Positions 17,200 to 25,993 of a DNA stretch of 64,000 nucleotides are shown here, piece after piece. The stretch is taken from the NCBI RefSeq assembly GCF_016756495.1, contig NZ_AP023243.1:744001-808000 (forward strand), given 5' to 3'. Origin of the DNA: Mesorhizobium sp. 113-3-3 (lineage in GTDB: Bacteria > Pseudomonadota > Alphaproteobacteria > Rhizobiales > Rhizobiaceae). The notes under the pieces were generated by a model. It worked only from the letters and a program-made list of their open reading frames with translations. It was not told where the DNA came from and made no database searches. Within the stretch, counting starts at the first letter, position 1. Each line of letters begins with the position of its first letter. A program made the position numbers and the translations under genes.

Positions 17200-18054
17200 A
17201 TGTCCGACGTCAAGAACACTTTGTCCTCTTCCCTTTGGTCAACCATCAACCGGCGCGGCGGCCTTGCTCTGCTGTTCGCATCGGCCGTCGCGGTCGGCAG
17301 CCTGATGGCGCCGCATGCGTCCTTCGCCGAGGACAAGAAGGCGATCAAGGTCGGCATCATCAGCGGCGAGGACGAGGATGTCTGGCGCGTCGTTGTCGCC
17401 CAGGCCGCCGAAAAAGGCCTGACCATCGAGACCGTGGTGTTCAACGATTACACCCAGCCCAACGAGGCGCTCGAGCGCGGCGAGATCGACGCCAACGCCT
17501 TCCAGCACCAGCCCTATCTCGACAACCAGATCAAGACGCAGGGCTATCACATCGTGCGCGTCGGCTATACCGGCGTCTGGCCGATCGGCCTCTACTCCAA
17601 GAAGTTCAAGAAGGTCGCCGACCTGCCGGAAGGCGCGGTCATCGGCGTGCCCAACGACCCGTCCAATGAGGGCCGGGCGCTGCGCGTGCTGCAGAATGAG
17701 GGCGTGATCAAGCTCAGGGATGGCACCGGCATCCTGGCCACCACCGCCGACATCGCGGAGAACCCCAAGAAGGTCGAGATCAAGGAGCTCGATGCCGGCA
17801 TCGTCGGCCGCTCGGTCGAGGATCTCGACGCCGCCGTGGTCAACACCGACTGGGCGCTGAAAAGCGGACTGACCCCGGAAAACCGCATCGCACAGGAGCC
17901 TATCGCCGACAATCCGTACCGCAACTTCATCGCGGTCAAGGCCGGCAATGAGAGCGAAGCCTGGGTGAAGACGCTGGTGGCGTCCTACCAGAACGACGCG
18001 GTGAAGGCCGAGTTCGACAAGGTCTACAAGGGCACCGGCCTCAGCGCCTATTGA
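17200..18054 (+). CDS. metQ: MetQ/NlpA-type methionine-binding protein
   Basis: Substrate-binding component of a MetNIQ importer, secreted to the periplasm. After a hydrophobic leader ending ASFAED comes KVGIISGEDEDVWRVV, then FNDYTQPNEALERGEIDANAFQHQPYLD, the classic NlpA/MetQ segment. The leader lacks a lipobox cysteine, so it looks like a free periplasmic protein rather than a lipoprotein. ATG 17200 gives 284 residues; an in-frame ATG at 17173 is an alternative. metN and metI follow in order. Related NlpA proteins bind D- or L-methionine or derivatives. Confidence 0.85.
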   Translation: MSDVKNTLSSSLWSTINRRGGLALLFASAVAVGSLMAPHASFAEDKKAIKVGIISGEDEDVWRVVVAQAAEKGLTIETVVFNDYTQPNEALERGEIDANAFQHQPYLDNQIKTQGYHIVRVGYTGVWPIGLYSKKFKKVADLPEGAVIGVPNDPSNEGRALRVLQNEGVIKLRDGTGILATTADIAENPKKVEIKELDAGIVGRSVEDLDAAVVNTDWALKSGLTPENRIAQEPIADNPYRNFIAVKAGNESEAWVKTLVASYQNDAVKAEFDKVYKGTGLSAY

Positions 18055-18139
18055 GACCATCCGGCATTGATATGCCTGTTTTGATCGGGAAGGCGGTCCG
18101 CGCAATGCGCGGGCCGCAATCGTATTTCGGGATCCGCGT

Positions 18140-19228
18140 ATGAACCAGCATTTCACCGTAGCCGCCGAGGCCGCCGACAAGGCCGGCGCACCACCACAGG
18201 ACGTGGTGCGCCTTGTCGATTTGAAGCGCCGCTTTGGCGCCACGCCGGCGATCGACGGCATCTCGCTGACGGTGCGCAAGGGCGAGATCCTCGGCATTAT
18301 CGGCCGCAGCGGCGCCGGCAAATCGACGCTGATCCGCTGCCTGAACGGGCTCGAGCGGCCGGATTCCGGCGAGGTGTTCATCGAGGGCCGCGAGATCAGC
18401 CGGCTCGGCGAGCGCGACCTGCAGCCGTTGCGGCGGCGCATCGGCATGATCTTCCAGCACTTCAACCTGCTGTCGGCCAAGACCGTCGAGGACAATGTGG
18501 CGCTGCCGCTGAAGATCGAGGGCAGGCCGAAGGCCGAACGGCTGGCGCGGGCGGCCGAACTGCTCGAGCTGGTCGGCCTGTCGGAAAAGGCCAAGGCCTA
18601 TCCGGCATCGCTATCCGGTGGCCAGAAGCAACGCGTCGGCATCGCCCGTGCGCTGGCCGCGCGACCGGCGCTGCTGTTGTCGGACGAAGCGACCTCGGCG
18701 CTCGACCCGGAGACGACACGCTCCATTCTGACGCTGCTCAGGGATATCAACCGGCAGCTTGGCCTGACCATCCTTTTGATCACGCATGAGATGGAGGTGA
18801 TCCGCTCGATCGCCGACCGCGTGGCGGTGATCGATGCCGGGCGCATCGTCGAGCAAGGGCCGGTCTGGTCGGTGTTCGCCGATCCGCAGTCGGACATCAC
18901 CAAAAGCCTGCTCGGCGCCATCCGGCCGCAGCTGCCGACCGAACTGGCGGCGCGCCTGCTGCCTGCTCCCGGCGCCGAGACGATCCTGCGCGTGGACGTG
19001 GCGGGCGAAGCGGCAAGCGGCCCGCTGCTGTCCGATCTGGCGATTTCGGTTCCGGGCGCCTTCCGCCTCGTCCATGGCGGCATCGACCATATCCAGCAGC
19101 AGCCCGTCGGCACGCTGTTCCTGTCCGTTCCCGGCAGCGATGCAAGCCACCTCGCTTCCGTCATCACATTCCTGAAGGCCCGGCAGGCGCGGGTGGAGGT
19201 GCTTGGCCATGTCGCCAATCCTGTTTGA
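18140..19228 (+). CDS. metN: MetN-type methionine ABC transporter ATPase
   Basis: Cytoplasmic ATPase of the MetNIQ importer, 362 residues. Walker A is GRSGAGKST, the signature LSGGQKQR, Walker B LLLSDEATSALD, and ITHEMEVIRSIADRVAVIDAG gives the switch histidine and MetN-type D-loop. Residues about 275-355 form the NIL domain that binds methionine and inhibits transport when the cell is replete. It lies 85 bases after metQ and overlaps metI by 20 bases. Confidence 0.92.
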   Translation: MNQHFTVAAEAADKAGAPPQDVVRLVDLKRRFGATPAIDGISLTVRKGEILGIIGRSGAGKSTLIRCLNGLERPDSGEVFIEGREISRLGERDLQPLRRRIGMIFQHFNLLSAKTVEDNVALPLKIEGRPKAERLARAAELLELVGLSEKAKAYPASLSGGQKQRVGIARALAARPALLLSDEATSALDPETTRSILTLLRDINRQLGLTILLITHEMEVIRSIADRVAVIDAGRIVEQGPVWSVFADPQSDITKSLLGAIRPQLPTELAARLLPAPGAETILRVDVAGEAASGPLLSDLAISVPGAFRLVHGGIDHIQQQPVGTLFLSVPGSDASHLASVITFLKARQARVEVLGHVANPV

Positions 19229-19865
19229 GCTTCTGCTGCGGTCGATCTGGGAGACGGTGCTGATGACGGCCGCCTCCGGCCTGATCTCGCTGGTCTTCGG
19301 CCTGCCGCTCGGGCTGGCCCTGATATCGACCGAACGCGGCGGCATCGCCGAGAGCCTGTGGGTGAACCGCGTGCTCGGCGCCGTCATCAACGGCTTCCGA
19401 TCGGTGCCGTTCATCATCCTGCTGGTGGCGCTGATCCCGCTGACGCGGCTGATCGTCGGCACCTCGATCGGCACCTGGGCGGCCATCGTGCCGCTGTCGA
19501 TCGCCGCCACGCCCTATTATGCGCGCATCGCCGAAGTGTCGCTGCGCGAGGTCGACCACGGCCTGATCGAAGCGGCACGCGCCATGGGCGGCAACCGCTG
19601 GACGATCATCCGCGAAGTGCTTGTGCCCGAGGCGCTCCCCGGCATTGTCGCCGGTTTCACGGTAACGCTGGTGACACTGATCGGCGCCTCGGCCATGGCT
19701 GGCGCCATCGGTGCCGGCGGCCTCGGCGACCTCGCCATCCGTTATGGCTACCAGCGCTTCGAGACGTCGGTGATGATCGCCGTCGTCATCGTGCTGATCA
19801 TCCTGGTCTGCGGCATCCAGTGGGCGGGGGACCGTCTGGTCGCACGGCTGGATCGACGGGGGTGA
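19209..19865 (+). CDS. metI: MetI-type methionine ABC transporter permease
   Basis: Inner-membrane permease of the MetNIQ system, about 218 residues with five hydrophobic helices. RSVPFIILLVALIPLTR and the EAA loop EAARAMGGNRWTIIREVLVPEALPG fit MetI. ATG 19209 is chosen since GGAGGT sits 8 bases before it; the TTG at 19203 is too close to that site. The gene starts inside metN, so the two are translationally coupled. No strong terminator is visible after it. Confidence 0.92.
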   Translation: MSPILFELLLRSIWETVLMTAASGLISLVFGLPLGLALISTERGGIAESLWVNRVLGAVINGFRSVPFIILLVALIPLTRLIVGTSIGTWAAIVPLSIAATPYYARIAEVSLREVDHGLIEAARAMGGNRWTIIREVLVPEALPGIVAGFTVTLVTLIGASAMAGAIGAGGLGDLAIRYGYQRFETSVMIAVVIVLIILVCGIQWAGDRLVARLDRRG

Positions 19866-19917
19866 CGTACAAGCCAACGGACGTGACGCCTGCGTCGCCG
19901 CGTTCGGGCGAAGACGT

Positions 19918-20124
19918 TCAGTACTTGTCGCAGCCCTCATCGGAGCGCCGCCCGGGACTATTCTCATCGAGACCGGTCGCCGCGCTATAGGCCTTCCAAG
20001 TCGCCGAGGCGTATGCCTCGGTTATGCTGCACAAGAAGCGACCCAGACGGAATTTCGGCCACTTCAACAGCCTCTTCTTGAGAGTCCCGCCCGCCTTTCC
20101 CAGAACCTCTGTGACGACCGACAT
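19918..20124 (-). CDS. Small basic protein of unknown function
   Basis: A 68-residue open frame starting at an ATG preceded by GAGAGGAA at a normal distance. It is rich in Lys/Arg in the first half (LKKRLLKWPKFRLGRFL) and has no recognised domain. It diverges from the SARP-like/TPR regulator, with about 119 bases between the starts, so the regulator may control it. The good ribosome binding site and isolation from other genes argue for a real gene; lack of any recognised homology argues for caution. Confidence 0.45.
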   Translation of the reverse strand: MSVVTEVLGKAGGTLKKRLLKWPKFRLGRFLCSITEAYASATWKAYSAATGLDENSPGRRSDEGCDKY

Positions 20125-20243
20125 TGGTGTTTCCTCTCAGATGTTGTTTAGTTGCGAAAGGCAGCATCGAATTCGGGGCGTGAGACGGCTGTGAAAAGCC
20201 TCGTGAAAATCGCGGAAAACGCTGAAATTCAGGGTAAATCGCG

Positions 20244-22148
20244 ATGAGCTTGGCGCGGCTCGATCTCCTGGGTGGTTTTCGCCTGACATCGCATGACGGG
20301 GAAACCCTGGAGGTGCGCGCCAAGAAGAACCGGGCGCTTCTGGGCGTCCTCGCCGTAGCGCCGAACCAGGAGGCGACGCGTCACAAGCTGGCTGCTCTTC
20401 TATGGAGCGATCGAGGTGAGGAGCAGGCAAGGGACAGTCTGCGGCAGGCCCTGGCCGCTATCCGCAAGGACTTTACCGGGTTGGGAGCGGATGCCTTGGC
20501 CCTGGTCGGGGATCGTGTCGCGCTCAATCCGAAGCTCTTCACCATCGACGTGACTGAATTCGAGGCTGCATCCGCGAGCCGTGACATCGCTGAGCTGCGG
20601 CGGGCCGCCGCCCTATATGCCGGCCCTTTTCTCGATGGGTTGAGCACGTTTGACAACGCTTTCGAGGACTGGCTTCGCGAAGTCCGTGCCGACCTGTCCC
20701 TGCGGGCAATCGATGCGTTCCAGCTTCTGGCGGAATCGGAGAGCGGCATCGAGCGCGTTGCTATTTGCGAACGGCTGGTTGCTCTTGATCCGCTGCGGGA
20801 GCCGTCGCATGTCGCGTTGATGCGGGCGCATATCGCCCTGGGTCAGGCCGCGCTCGCCATCAAGCAGTATGAGACCTGCAAGTTGTTGCTGAAGCGCGAA
20901 CTGGACCTGGAGCCAGGCGAGGAGCTTCGGCTGTTGCGCAGGAGCATGGACGAGACCCCCAGACCGCAGACCGGTGGCGCTTCAAGCCGCGGGCCAGCCG
21001 TTGCTGTTCTTGCATTCGAGAATATGAGCAGCGACCCCAACCAGGAGTATTTCAGCGATGGCGTCACCGAGGACATCATCACCGAACTGGGGCGATTCGG
21101 CGAACTTCATCTCATAGCCCGCAATTCCTCCTTTGTGTTCAAGGGAAAGATTGTCGATGCCGTCACGATCGCGAAGCAACTGTCCGTCGACTACCTGCTT
21201 CGGGGTAGCATTCGCCGCGCCGGCGACAGGGTCAGGATCTCATCGCAACTCATAGAGGCCAGATCCGGCAATCAAATCTGGGCCGATCGATTCGATCGGG
21301 AGCTGATCGATATTTTTGAGCTCCAGGAAGAGATCGCCAGAAGTGTCGCCATCACCGTCATCGGCACAATCCGAACCTCGGGTGTGGAGAAGATACGGCG
21401 CCTTCCGATCACCCAGCTCGATGCCTACGATCTGTATCTTCAGGCTCGCGTCCTGATGGTTCGCTATGACACCACCCTGGAAGCAGAGCCCTACCTTGCC
21501 AGGGCGATCGAGCTCGACCCGAATGTCGCCACCATCCATGCAATGATGGCGACTGTGCTCACAAGCAAATGGCTGCTCGAGGGGGACGGGAACACGCTCA
21601 AGATCGCTCTTAGCCACGGTCTGCGTGCTCTAAAACTTGAGCCGAAACAGGCATGGAGCCATACAGCGGTCGGTCACACGCTTATCTTCATGGGACAATT
21701 GGAGGAGGCGTTGCTGCATCTCGAGCAGGGTGTGAACCTCAATCCGAACGAAACCCGGGCGAGAGCGATACGGGGCTTGTGCTGGAGCTATCTCGGTCGG
21801 CATGAGGAAGCTTTGTTCGACCTGGACGTCTGTATCGCGCGTGATCCCCTGAACTACGATTGGTTCTGGGATCTGCGCGGACAGGTTCTCCTGGTTCTCG
21901 GACGCTATCCCGAGGCGATAGCCTCCTACCGGAACCTCCATTCCTTCGCATTCTGGGCACATGCGTTTCTGGCGGTCTGCCATTGGAGAATGGGCGACGA
22001 GCAACTCGCCGCTCAAGCAGCCGAACAGTGCCTGGCGGCAAGGCCCGACGCGACCGTAAGCGCCATCTTGATCGATCCGTATCGTGACCCAAAGATCCTT
22101 GAGGATCTTCGCAGAGACCTGCTTGCCGTCGGCATACCCGATGGATGA
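20244..22148 (+). CDS. SARP-like winged-helix/BTAD regulator with TPR repeats
   Basis: A 634-residue cytoplasmic protein. Residues 1-90 form an OmpR/SARP-type winged helix (LDLLGGFRLTSHDGETLEV, then RHKLAALLWSD), about 95-240 a bacterial transcriptional activation domain, about 250-370 the AVLAFENMSSDPNQEYFSDG / EDIITELGRF domain often found beside adenylate-cyclase-like proteins in rhizobia, and about 385-600 TPR helices. This architecture suggests a ligand- or partner-sensing transcription factor. No cyclase or kinase domain is present. Codon usage is slightly less GC-biased than in the neighbours. Target genes are unknown; the divergent small ORF is the nearest candidate. Confidence 0.8.
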   Translation: MSLARLDLLGGFRLTSHDGETLEVRAKKNRALLGVLAVAPNQEATRHKLAALLWSDRGEEQARDSLRQALAAIRKDFTGLGADALALVGDRVALNPKLFTIDVTEFEAASASRDIAELRRAAALYAGPFLDGLSTFDNAFEDWLREVRADLSLRAIDAFQLLAESESGIERVAICERLVALDPLREPSHVALMRAHIALGQAALAIKQYETCKLLLKRELDLEPGEELRLLRRSMDETPRPQTGGASSRGPAVAVLAFENMSSDPNQEYFSDGVTEDIITELGRFGELHLIARNSSFVFKGKIVDAVTIAKQLSVDYLLRGSIRRAGDRVRISSQLIEARSGNQIWADRFDRELIDIFELQEEIARSVAITVIGTIRTSGVEKIRRLPITQLDAYDLYLQARVLMVRYDTTLEAEPYLARAIELDPNVATIHAMMATVLTSKWLLEGDGNTLKIALSHGLRALKLEPKQAWSHTAVGHTLIFMGQLEEALLHLEQGVNLNPNETRARAIRGLCWSYLGRHEEALFDLDVCIARDPLNYDWFWDLRGQVLLVLGRYPEAIASYRNLHSFAFWAHAFLAVCHWRMGDEQLAAQAAEQCLAARPDATVSAILIDPYRDPKILEDLRRDLLAVGIPDG

Positions 22149-22165
22149 GCGACAATCCTCCGGCA

Positions 22166-23293
22166 CTAGCCTCTCAGCCTAACCCCTTCCGGGTCGAAGA
22201 ACGGCATCGGCGCCACGACCGCGCGGGTCGGCTTGCCGTCGATATCGATGCTGAGTTCGGTGCCGACAGCCGTGAAGGGCAACCGCAGATGCGCAGTCGC
22301 CAGCACCTTGCCTAGCGAATAGCCGTGGTCGCTGTAGGTGACGACGCCAGCATCCTCGCCATCGGCAAGCACACGCGCATCCGTCGCGGCCGGTTTGTCG
22401 CCGTCGAGGATCAGGCCGGTCCAGCGCTCATCAAGGCCTTTGTCGCGGATCTTGAGCAGCGCTTCTCGGCCGATGAAATCGCCCTTGTCGAACTTGATCC
22501 AGCGGTCGAGGCCGACATGGAACGGCGTGCGGCTCTCGTCCATGTCGATGCCATGCGCCGGATAGGCCTTTTCCAGGCCGAGCGTGAACATCGCCAGCAC
22601 GCCATAGGGTTTCAGGCCGAAGTTCCGACCAGTCCGCATCAGCGCCTCCCAGACCGAGGCCGCCTCGTCGGCCGGCACGAAGAGTTCGAAACCGAGTTCG
22701 CCCGTCACGCCGGTGCGCGAGATCAGGACGCGCGTGCCGTTGACATGGCCTGACGTGAATGCCCAGCGCTTCAGGCCGTCGAGATCGGCATCCGAGATCA
22801 GCGCCTTCAACAATTCGCGCGAGCGCGGGCCCTGGATGGTCGGGAAGGCGATCGCCGCGGTGATGTCGGTGACATAGGCCTTGCGGCCCTGGGCATGATG
22901 CTGCAGCCAGGGCAGCATCTTCAGCCGGTTGACCGAGCCGGTGACCAGCATGAAATGCTCCGGTCCCAGCCGGAACACGGTGAGGTCGTCCATGATGCCG
23001 CCATCCTCGCGGCAGACCGTGGAATAACGGACCTGGCCCGGCTTCATCGCCGCGGCGTCGTTGACGATGACATGGTTGACTAGCGCCTCGGCCTCCGGCC
23101 CTTTGATGTCCATCTTGCCCATGGTGCTGAGATCCTGGACGCCGACATTCGCGCGGGTGTTCAGGTGCTCGTCGGCGATGCCGGAATAGTATTTGGCCGA
23201 GATGAAATCGCCGCCGACCCGACCCATGGTCGCGTCCAATCCGACGATGCTGCTGTAGAAAGGGGAACGCCGCTCAGCCAAGAAGGTCTCCAT
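22166..23293 (-). CDS. GcvT-family tetrahydrofolate-dependent aminomethyltransferase-like protein
   Basis: A 375-residue GcvT/YgfZ-fold protein, as in glycine-cleavage T protein, DmdA and the folate domain of sarcosine/dimethylglycine oxidases. VGVQDLSTMGKMDIKGPEAEALVNHV, RTGVTGELGFELFVP and LGLEKAYPAHGIDMDES, with the folate-site features, are visible. ATG 23293 gives a normal length; an upstream extension is open but low quality. No gcvH or gcvP is nearby, so this is not the standard glycine-cleavage operon. Position downstream of hydantoinase subunits suggests N- or S-demethylation of an imported methylated compound (inference). Confidence 0.82.
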   Translation of the reverse strand: METFLAERRSPFYSSIVGLDATMGRVGGDFISAKYYSGIADEHLNTRANVGVQDLSTMGKMDIKGPEAEALVNHVIVNDAAAMKPGQVRYSTVCREDGGIMDDLTVFRLGPEHFMLVTGSVNRLKMLPWLQHHAQGRKAYVTDITAAIAFPTIQGPRSRELLKALISDADLDGLKRWAFTSGHVNGTRVLISRTGVTGELGFELFVPADEAASVWEALMRTGRNFGLKPYGVLAMFTLGLEKAYPAHGIDMDESRTPFHVGLDRWIKFDKGDFIGREALLKIRDKGLDERWTGLILDGDKPAATDARVLADGEDAGVVTYSDHGYSLGKVLATAHLRLPFTAVGTELSIDIDGKPTRAVVAPMPFFDPEGVRLRG

Positions 23294-23348
23294 GATCACG
23301 AAAAACGGCGGCGCTGACCGACACCGCCGAAGGCCTTTGTTTTCGGTC

Positions 23349-24122
23349 TCAGTTGCCGTAGACGTCGAAGGCAAAATATTTGTCGTTGATTTCCTTGTAT
23401 TTTCCGCTGGCGCGCAGCGCGTCGATGGCGGCATTGAACTTGTCGGCCAGTTCCTTGTTGCCCTTCTGCAGGGCGATGCCGACGCCGGGGCCGTGAATGG
23501 CCGGATCGGCCGTCAGCGTGCCGAGCAGCTTGCAGCAGGCGCCGTCGGGTTTCTTCAGCCATTCGGTCAGGATGATCGAGCCGTCCATCATCGCGTCGAG
23601 GCGGCCATTGGCCATGTCGGTGCGGGCGTCGTCGCCCGTGGGATAGGCCTTGACGGTCGAACCCGCATATTTCTGCTCGGCGAATTTCTGGTGGATGGTG
23701 GCGGTCTGCACGCCGAGTGCCTTGCCCTTCAGATCGTCCGGCGAGGTGCCTGCAATGGTCGAATCCTTCGGCACGGCGATGGCCGGCGGCGTCTGGTAAT
23801 ATTTGTGGGTGAACTCGACCTTCTCGGCCCGCTCCGGCGTGATGGTGATGTTGATGATGGCATCGAACTTGCCGGCCTGCAGCGCGGGAATCGAGCCGTC
23901 GAAATCCTGGACGGTGAATTCACACTCGACCTTCATTTCGGCGCACAGCGCCTTGCCGAGGTCGATGTCGAAGCCGCCCAGCGTGCCGTCGGCACTGGCA
24001 TAGTTGAAGGGCGGATAGGCGCCCTCGGTGCCGATCCTGAGCTTGTCCTGGCCGCTGGCGGCGCCGGTGGCGAGGGTGAGAGCGACGGAAGCGGCAAGCA
24101 CGAAACGACCGAAAAGACGCAT
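23349..24122 (-). CDS. Polar amino acid-type ABC transporter solute-binding protein
   Basis: A 257-residue periplasmic binding protein of the family 3 (HisJ/ArtJ-like) type. A signal peptide (about residues 1-24, ending ASGQDK) precedes LRIGTEGAYPPFNYASADGTLGGFDIDLGKALC, the family signature, and ITPERAEKVEFTHKYY. ATG 24122 has GGAGA upstream. Two adjacent cysteines (ACCKLL, near residue 200) may form a disulfide. No permease or ATPase gene is in this cluster, so it must share a transporter encoded elsewhere or act as a sensor partner. It lies between the hydantoinase subunits and the GcvT-like gene on one strand. Confidence 0.87.
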   Translation of the reverse strand: MRLFGRFVLAASVALTLATGAASGQDKLRIGTEGAYPPFNYASADGTLGGFDIDLGKALCAEMKVECEFTVQDFDGSIPALQAGKFDAIINITITPERAEKVEFTHKYYQTPPAIAVPKDSTIAGTSPDDLKGKALGVQTATIHQKFAEQKYAGSTVKAYPTGDDARTDMANGRLDAMMDGSIILTEWLKKPDGACCKLLGTLTADPAIHGPGVGIALQKGNKELADKFNAAIDALRASGKYKEINDKYFAFDVYGN

Positions 24123-24233
24123 GTTCCAGATCTCCGTTGACTGGCGAAGTCTACGGGCTTTCATGCGCGCGGCGGAGACGGAAGCGACATGTGCTGCGGC
24201 GATCACGGCGCTGTGAGCGCCATGGCGAGTGTG

Positions 24234-25991
24234 TTAGCCGGCGCGGTGCTTGGCCGTCGCCTCCCGGTCAACGGCGAGATCGCCTGCCGACAGGACCACG
24301 CCGAATTTTTGGCTGGCTTCCTCCGAGGTGTAGTACCCCAGCGCCACATCGCGCTGCACCTGATCGGCGTCCCGCTCGCGCGGATCGCCGTAACCGCCGC
24401 CGCCCGGCGTGCCGACGCGCACCCGGTCGCCGGCCTTGAGCGGGATGTCCTGCTCCTTGGACAGATGCGGCGGCACATGCGCCACGCCGCCACGGAAGAC
24501 GGTCACGCTGTTGGGCTCGCCGTCGCTGCCGCCAAGCGCGCCTTGCGGGCCGAAACGGCCGTGATCCATGACGAAGGAGGCGCGCGCGTCGCCGCGCAGG
24601 ATCTCGACCTCATAGGCGAGGCCGAAGCCGCCGCGATGCTTGCCGGCGCCGCCCGAGCCTTCGCGCAAGGCATAGTGGCGGTAGAGCACGGGAAAGGCCT
24701 GCTCCATGATCTCGACCGGCGGCGATTTGGAGATGCCGATGGTCGAGCAGCCGTTGGTCAGGCCGTCATGGCTCGAATTGCCGCCATAGCCGCCGCCGGA
24801 GATCTGGTACATGACGTAATCGCGGCCGCGCACGGGATCGTTGCCGCCCAGCGCGAAATTGCCGCTGGAACCGGCGGGCGCCGCCGTCACCTTGTCCGGC
24901 AGCGCCTGCACCATGGCCGCGAATACCGCCTCGGCGATGCGCTGCGAGACTTCCGCCGCACAGCCGGACACCGGCCGTGGATACTTCGCGTCGAGGAAGG
25001 TGCCTTCCGGCCGCTTGACGATCAAGGGTTCGAAGGCCCCGGCGCTGATCGGCACGTCCGGGAAAATGTGGCGCATGGCGAGATAGACCGAGGACAGGGT
25101 CGTCGCCAGCACGCTGTTCATCGGCCCGGCACAGGGTTTCGACGAACCGGAAAAATCGAAGGTCAGCGTGTCGCCCTGTTTCCCCACCGCAAGCGCGATG
25201 GTCAGCGGTTCGTTGACCACACCGTCGGAATCGACAAAGGCCTTCGAATGATAGGTGCCGTCGGGAATGGCCGCGATGTTGGCGCGCATCTGCTCGGCGG
25301 CGCGGCGGCGCAGTTCGGCGATCGCCTCGACAACCGTTTCGTTACCGTAACGATCCAGGATTCCATTGAGCCGGTCCTGGCCGATAAGCAGCGCGGCAGC
25401 CTGCGCCCTGATATCGCCGATGCGCTGGTCGGCGACGCGGATGTTCGAGCAGATGATGGCGTAGATCTCGGGATCGAGCACGCCCTTCTTGAACAATTTC
25501 ACGGGCGGCAGCCGCAGGCCTTCCTGTTCGACCGCGGTCGCGGACGCGGAAAAGCCGCCGGGCACCGAACCGCCAATGTCGGGCCAGTGGCCGGTGTTGG
25601 ACAGCCAGCAGAAAATCTTGCCGTCGCGGTAGACCGGCATGGCGAAGCGCACATCCATCAGATGCGTGCCGCCGAGATAAGGGTCGTTGACGATGTAGAT
25701 GTCGCCGGGCTCCGGCGGCAGGCAACGGCCGTCGGCGATCATCTCGATCACCGTTTTCGTAGAATACTGCATGACGCCGACAAACACCGGCAGGCCCTGC
25801 GACCCTTGCGCGATCAGCGAGCCGTCGACGGCCGAATAGATGCCGTCGGAGCGGTCATTGGCTTCGGCAATGACCGGCGAGAAAGCGGCACGTGAGAATG
25901 TCAGGTCCATCTCGTCGCAGACCTGCTGCAACGCGGCCTGGAGGACCGAAAGCGTGATGGCGTCGAGCTTTGCCATATCAATGTCAGGCAT
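24234..25991 (-). CDS. hyuB: Hydantoinase B/oxoprolinase-family subunit
   Basis: A 585-residue HyuB-type subunit of an ATP-dependent cyclic-amide hydrolase (N-methylhydantoinase, hydantoinase, 5-oxoprolinase or acetophenone-carboxylase-like). Seen: AFSPVIAEANDRSDGIYSA, GDIYIVNDPYLGGTHLMD with the metal-binding aspartate/histidine region, and a C-terminal GSGGAGKHRGGFG plus RVGTPGGGGYGDP. It begins 2 bases after the HyuA stop. Substrate cannot be fixed from sequence. Confidence 0.9.
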   Translation of the reverse strand: MPDIDMAKLDAITLSVLQAALQQVCDEMDLTFSRAAFSPVIAEANDRSDGIYSAVDGSLIAQGSQGLPVFVGVMQYSTKTVIEMIADGRCLPPEPGDIYIVNDPYLGGTHLMDVRFAMPVYRDGKIFCWLSNTGHWPDIGGSVPGGFSASATAVEQEGLRLPPVKLFKKGVLDPEIYAIICSNIRVADQRIGDIRAQAAALLIGQDRLNGILDRYGNETVVEAIAELRRRAAEQMRANIAAIPDGTYHSKAFVDSDGVVNEPLTIALAVGKQGDTLTFDFSGSSKPCAGPMNSVLATTLSSVYLAMRHIFPDVPISAGAFEPLIVKRPEGTFLDAKYPRPVSGCAAEVSQRIAEAVFAAMVQALPDKVTAAPAGSSGNFALGGNDPVRGRDYVMYQISGGGYGGNSSHDGLTNGCSTIGISKSPPVEIMEQAFPVLYRHYALREGSGGAGKHRGGFGLAYEVEILRGDARASFVMDHGRFGPQGALGGSDGEPNSVTVFRGGVAHVPPHLSKEQDIPLKAGDRVRVGTPGGGGYGDPRERDADQVQRDVALGYYTSEEASQKFGVVLSAGDLAVDREATAKHRAG

Positions 25992-25993
25992 TC

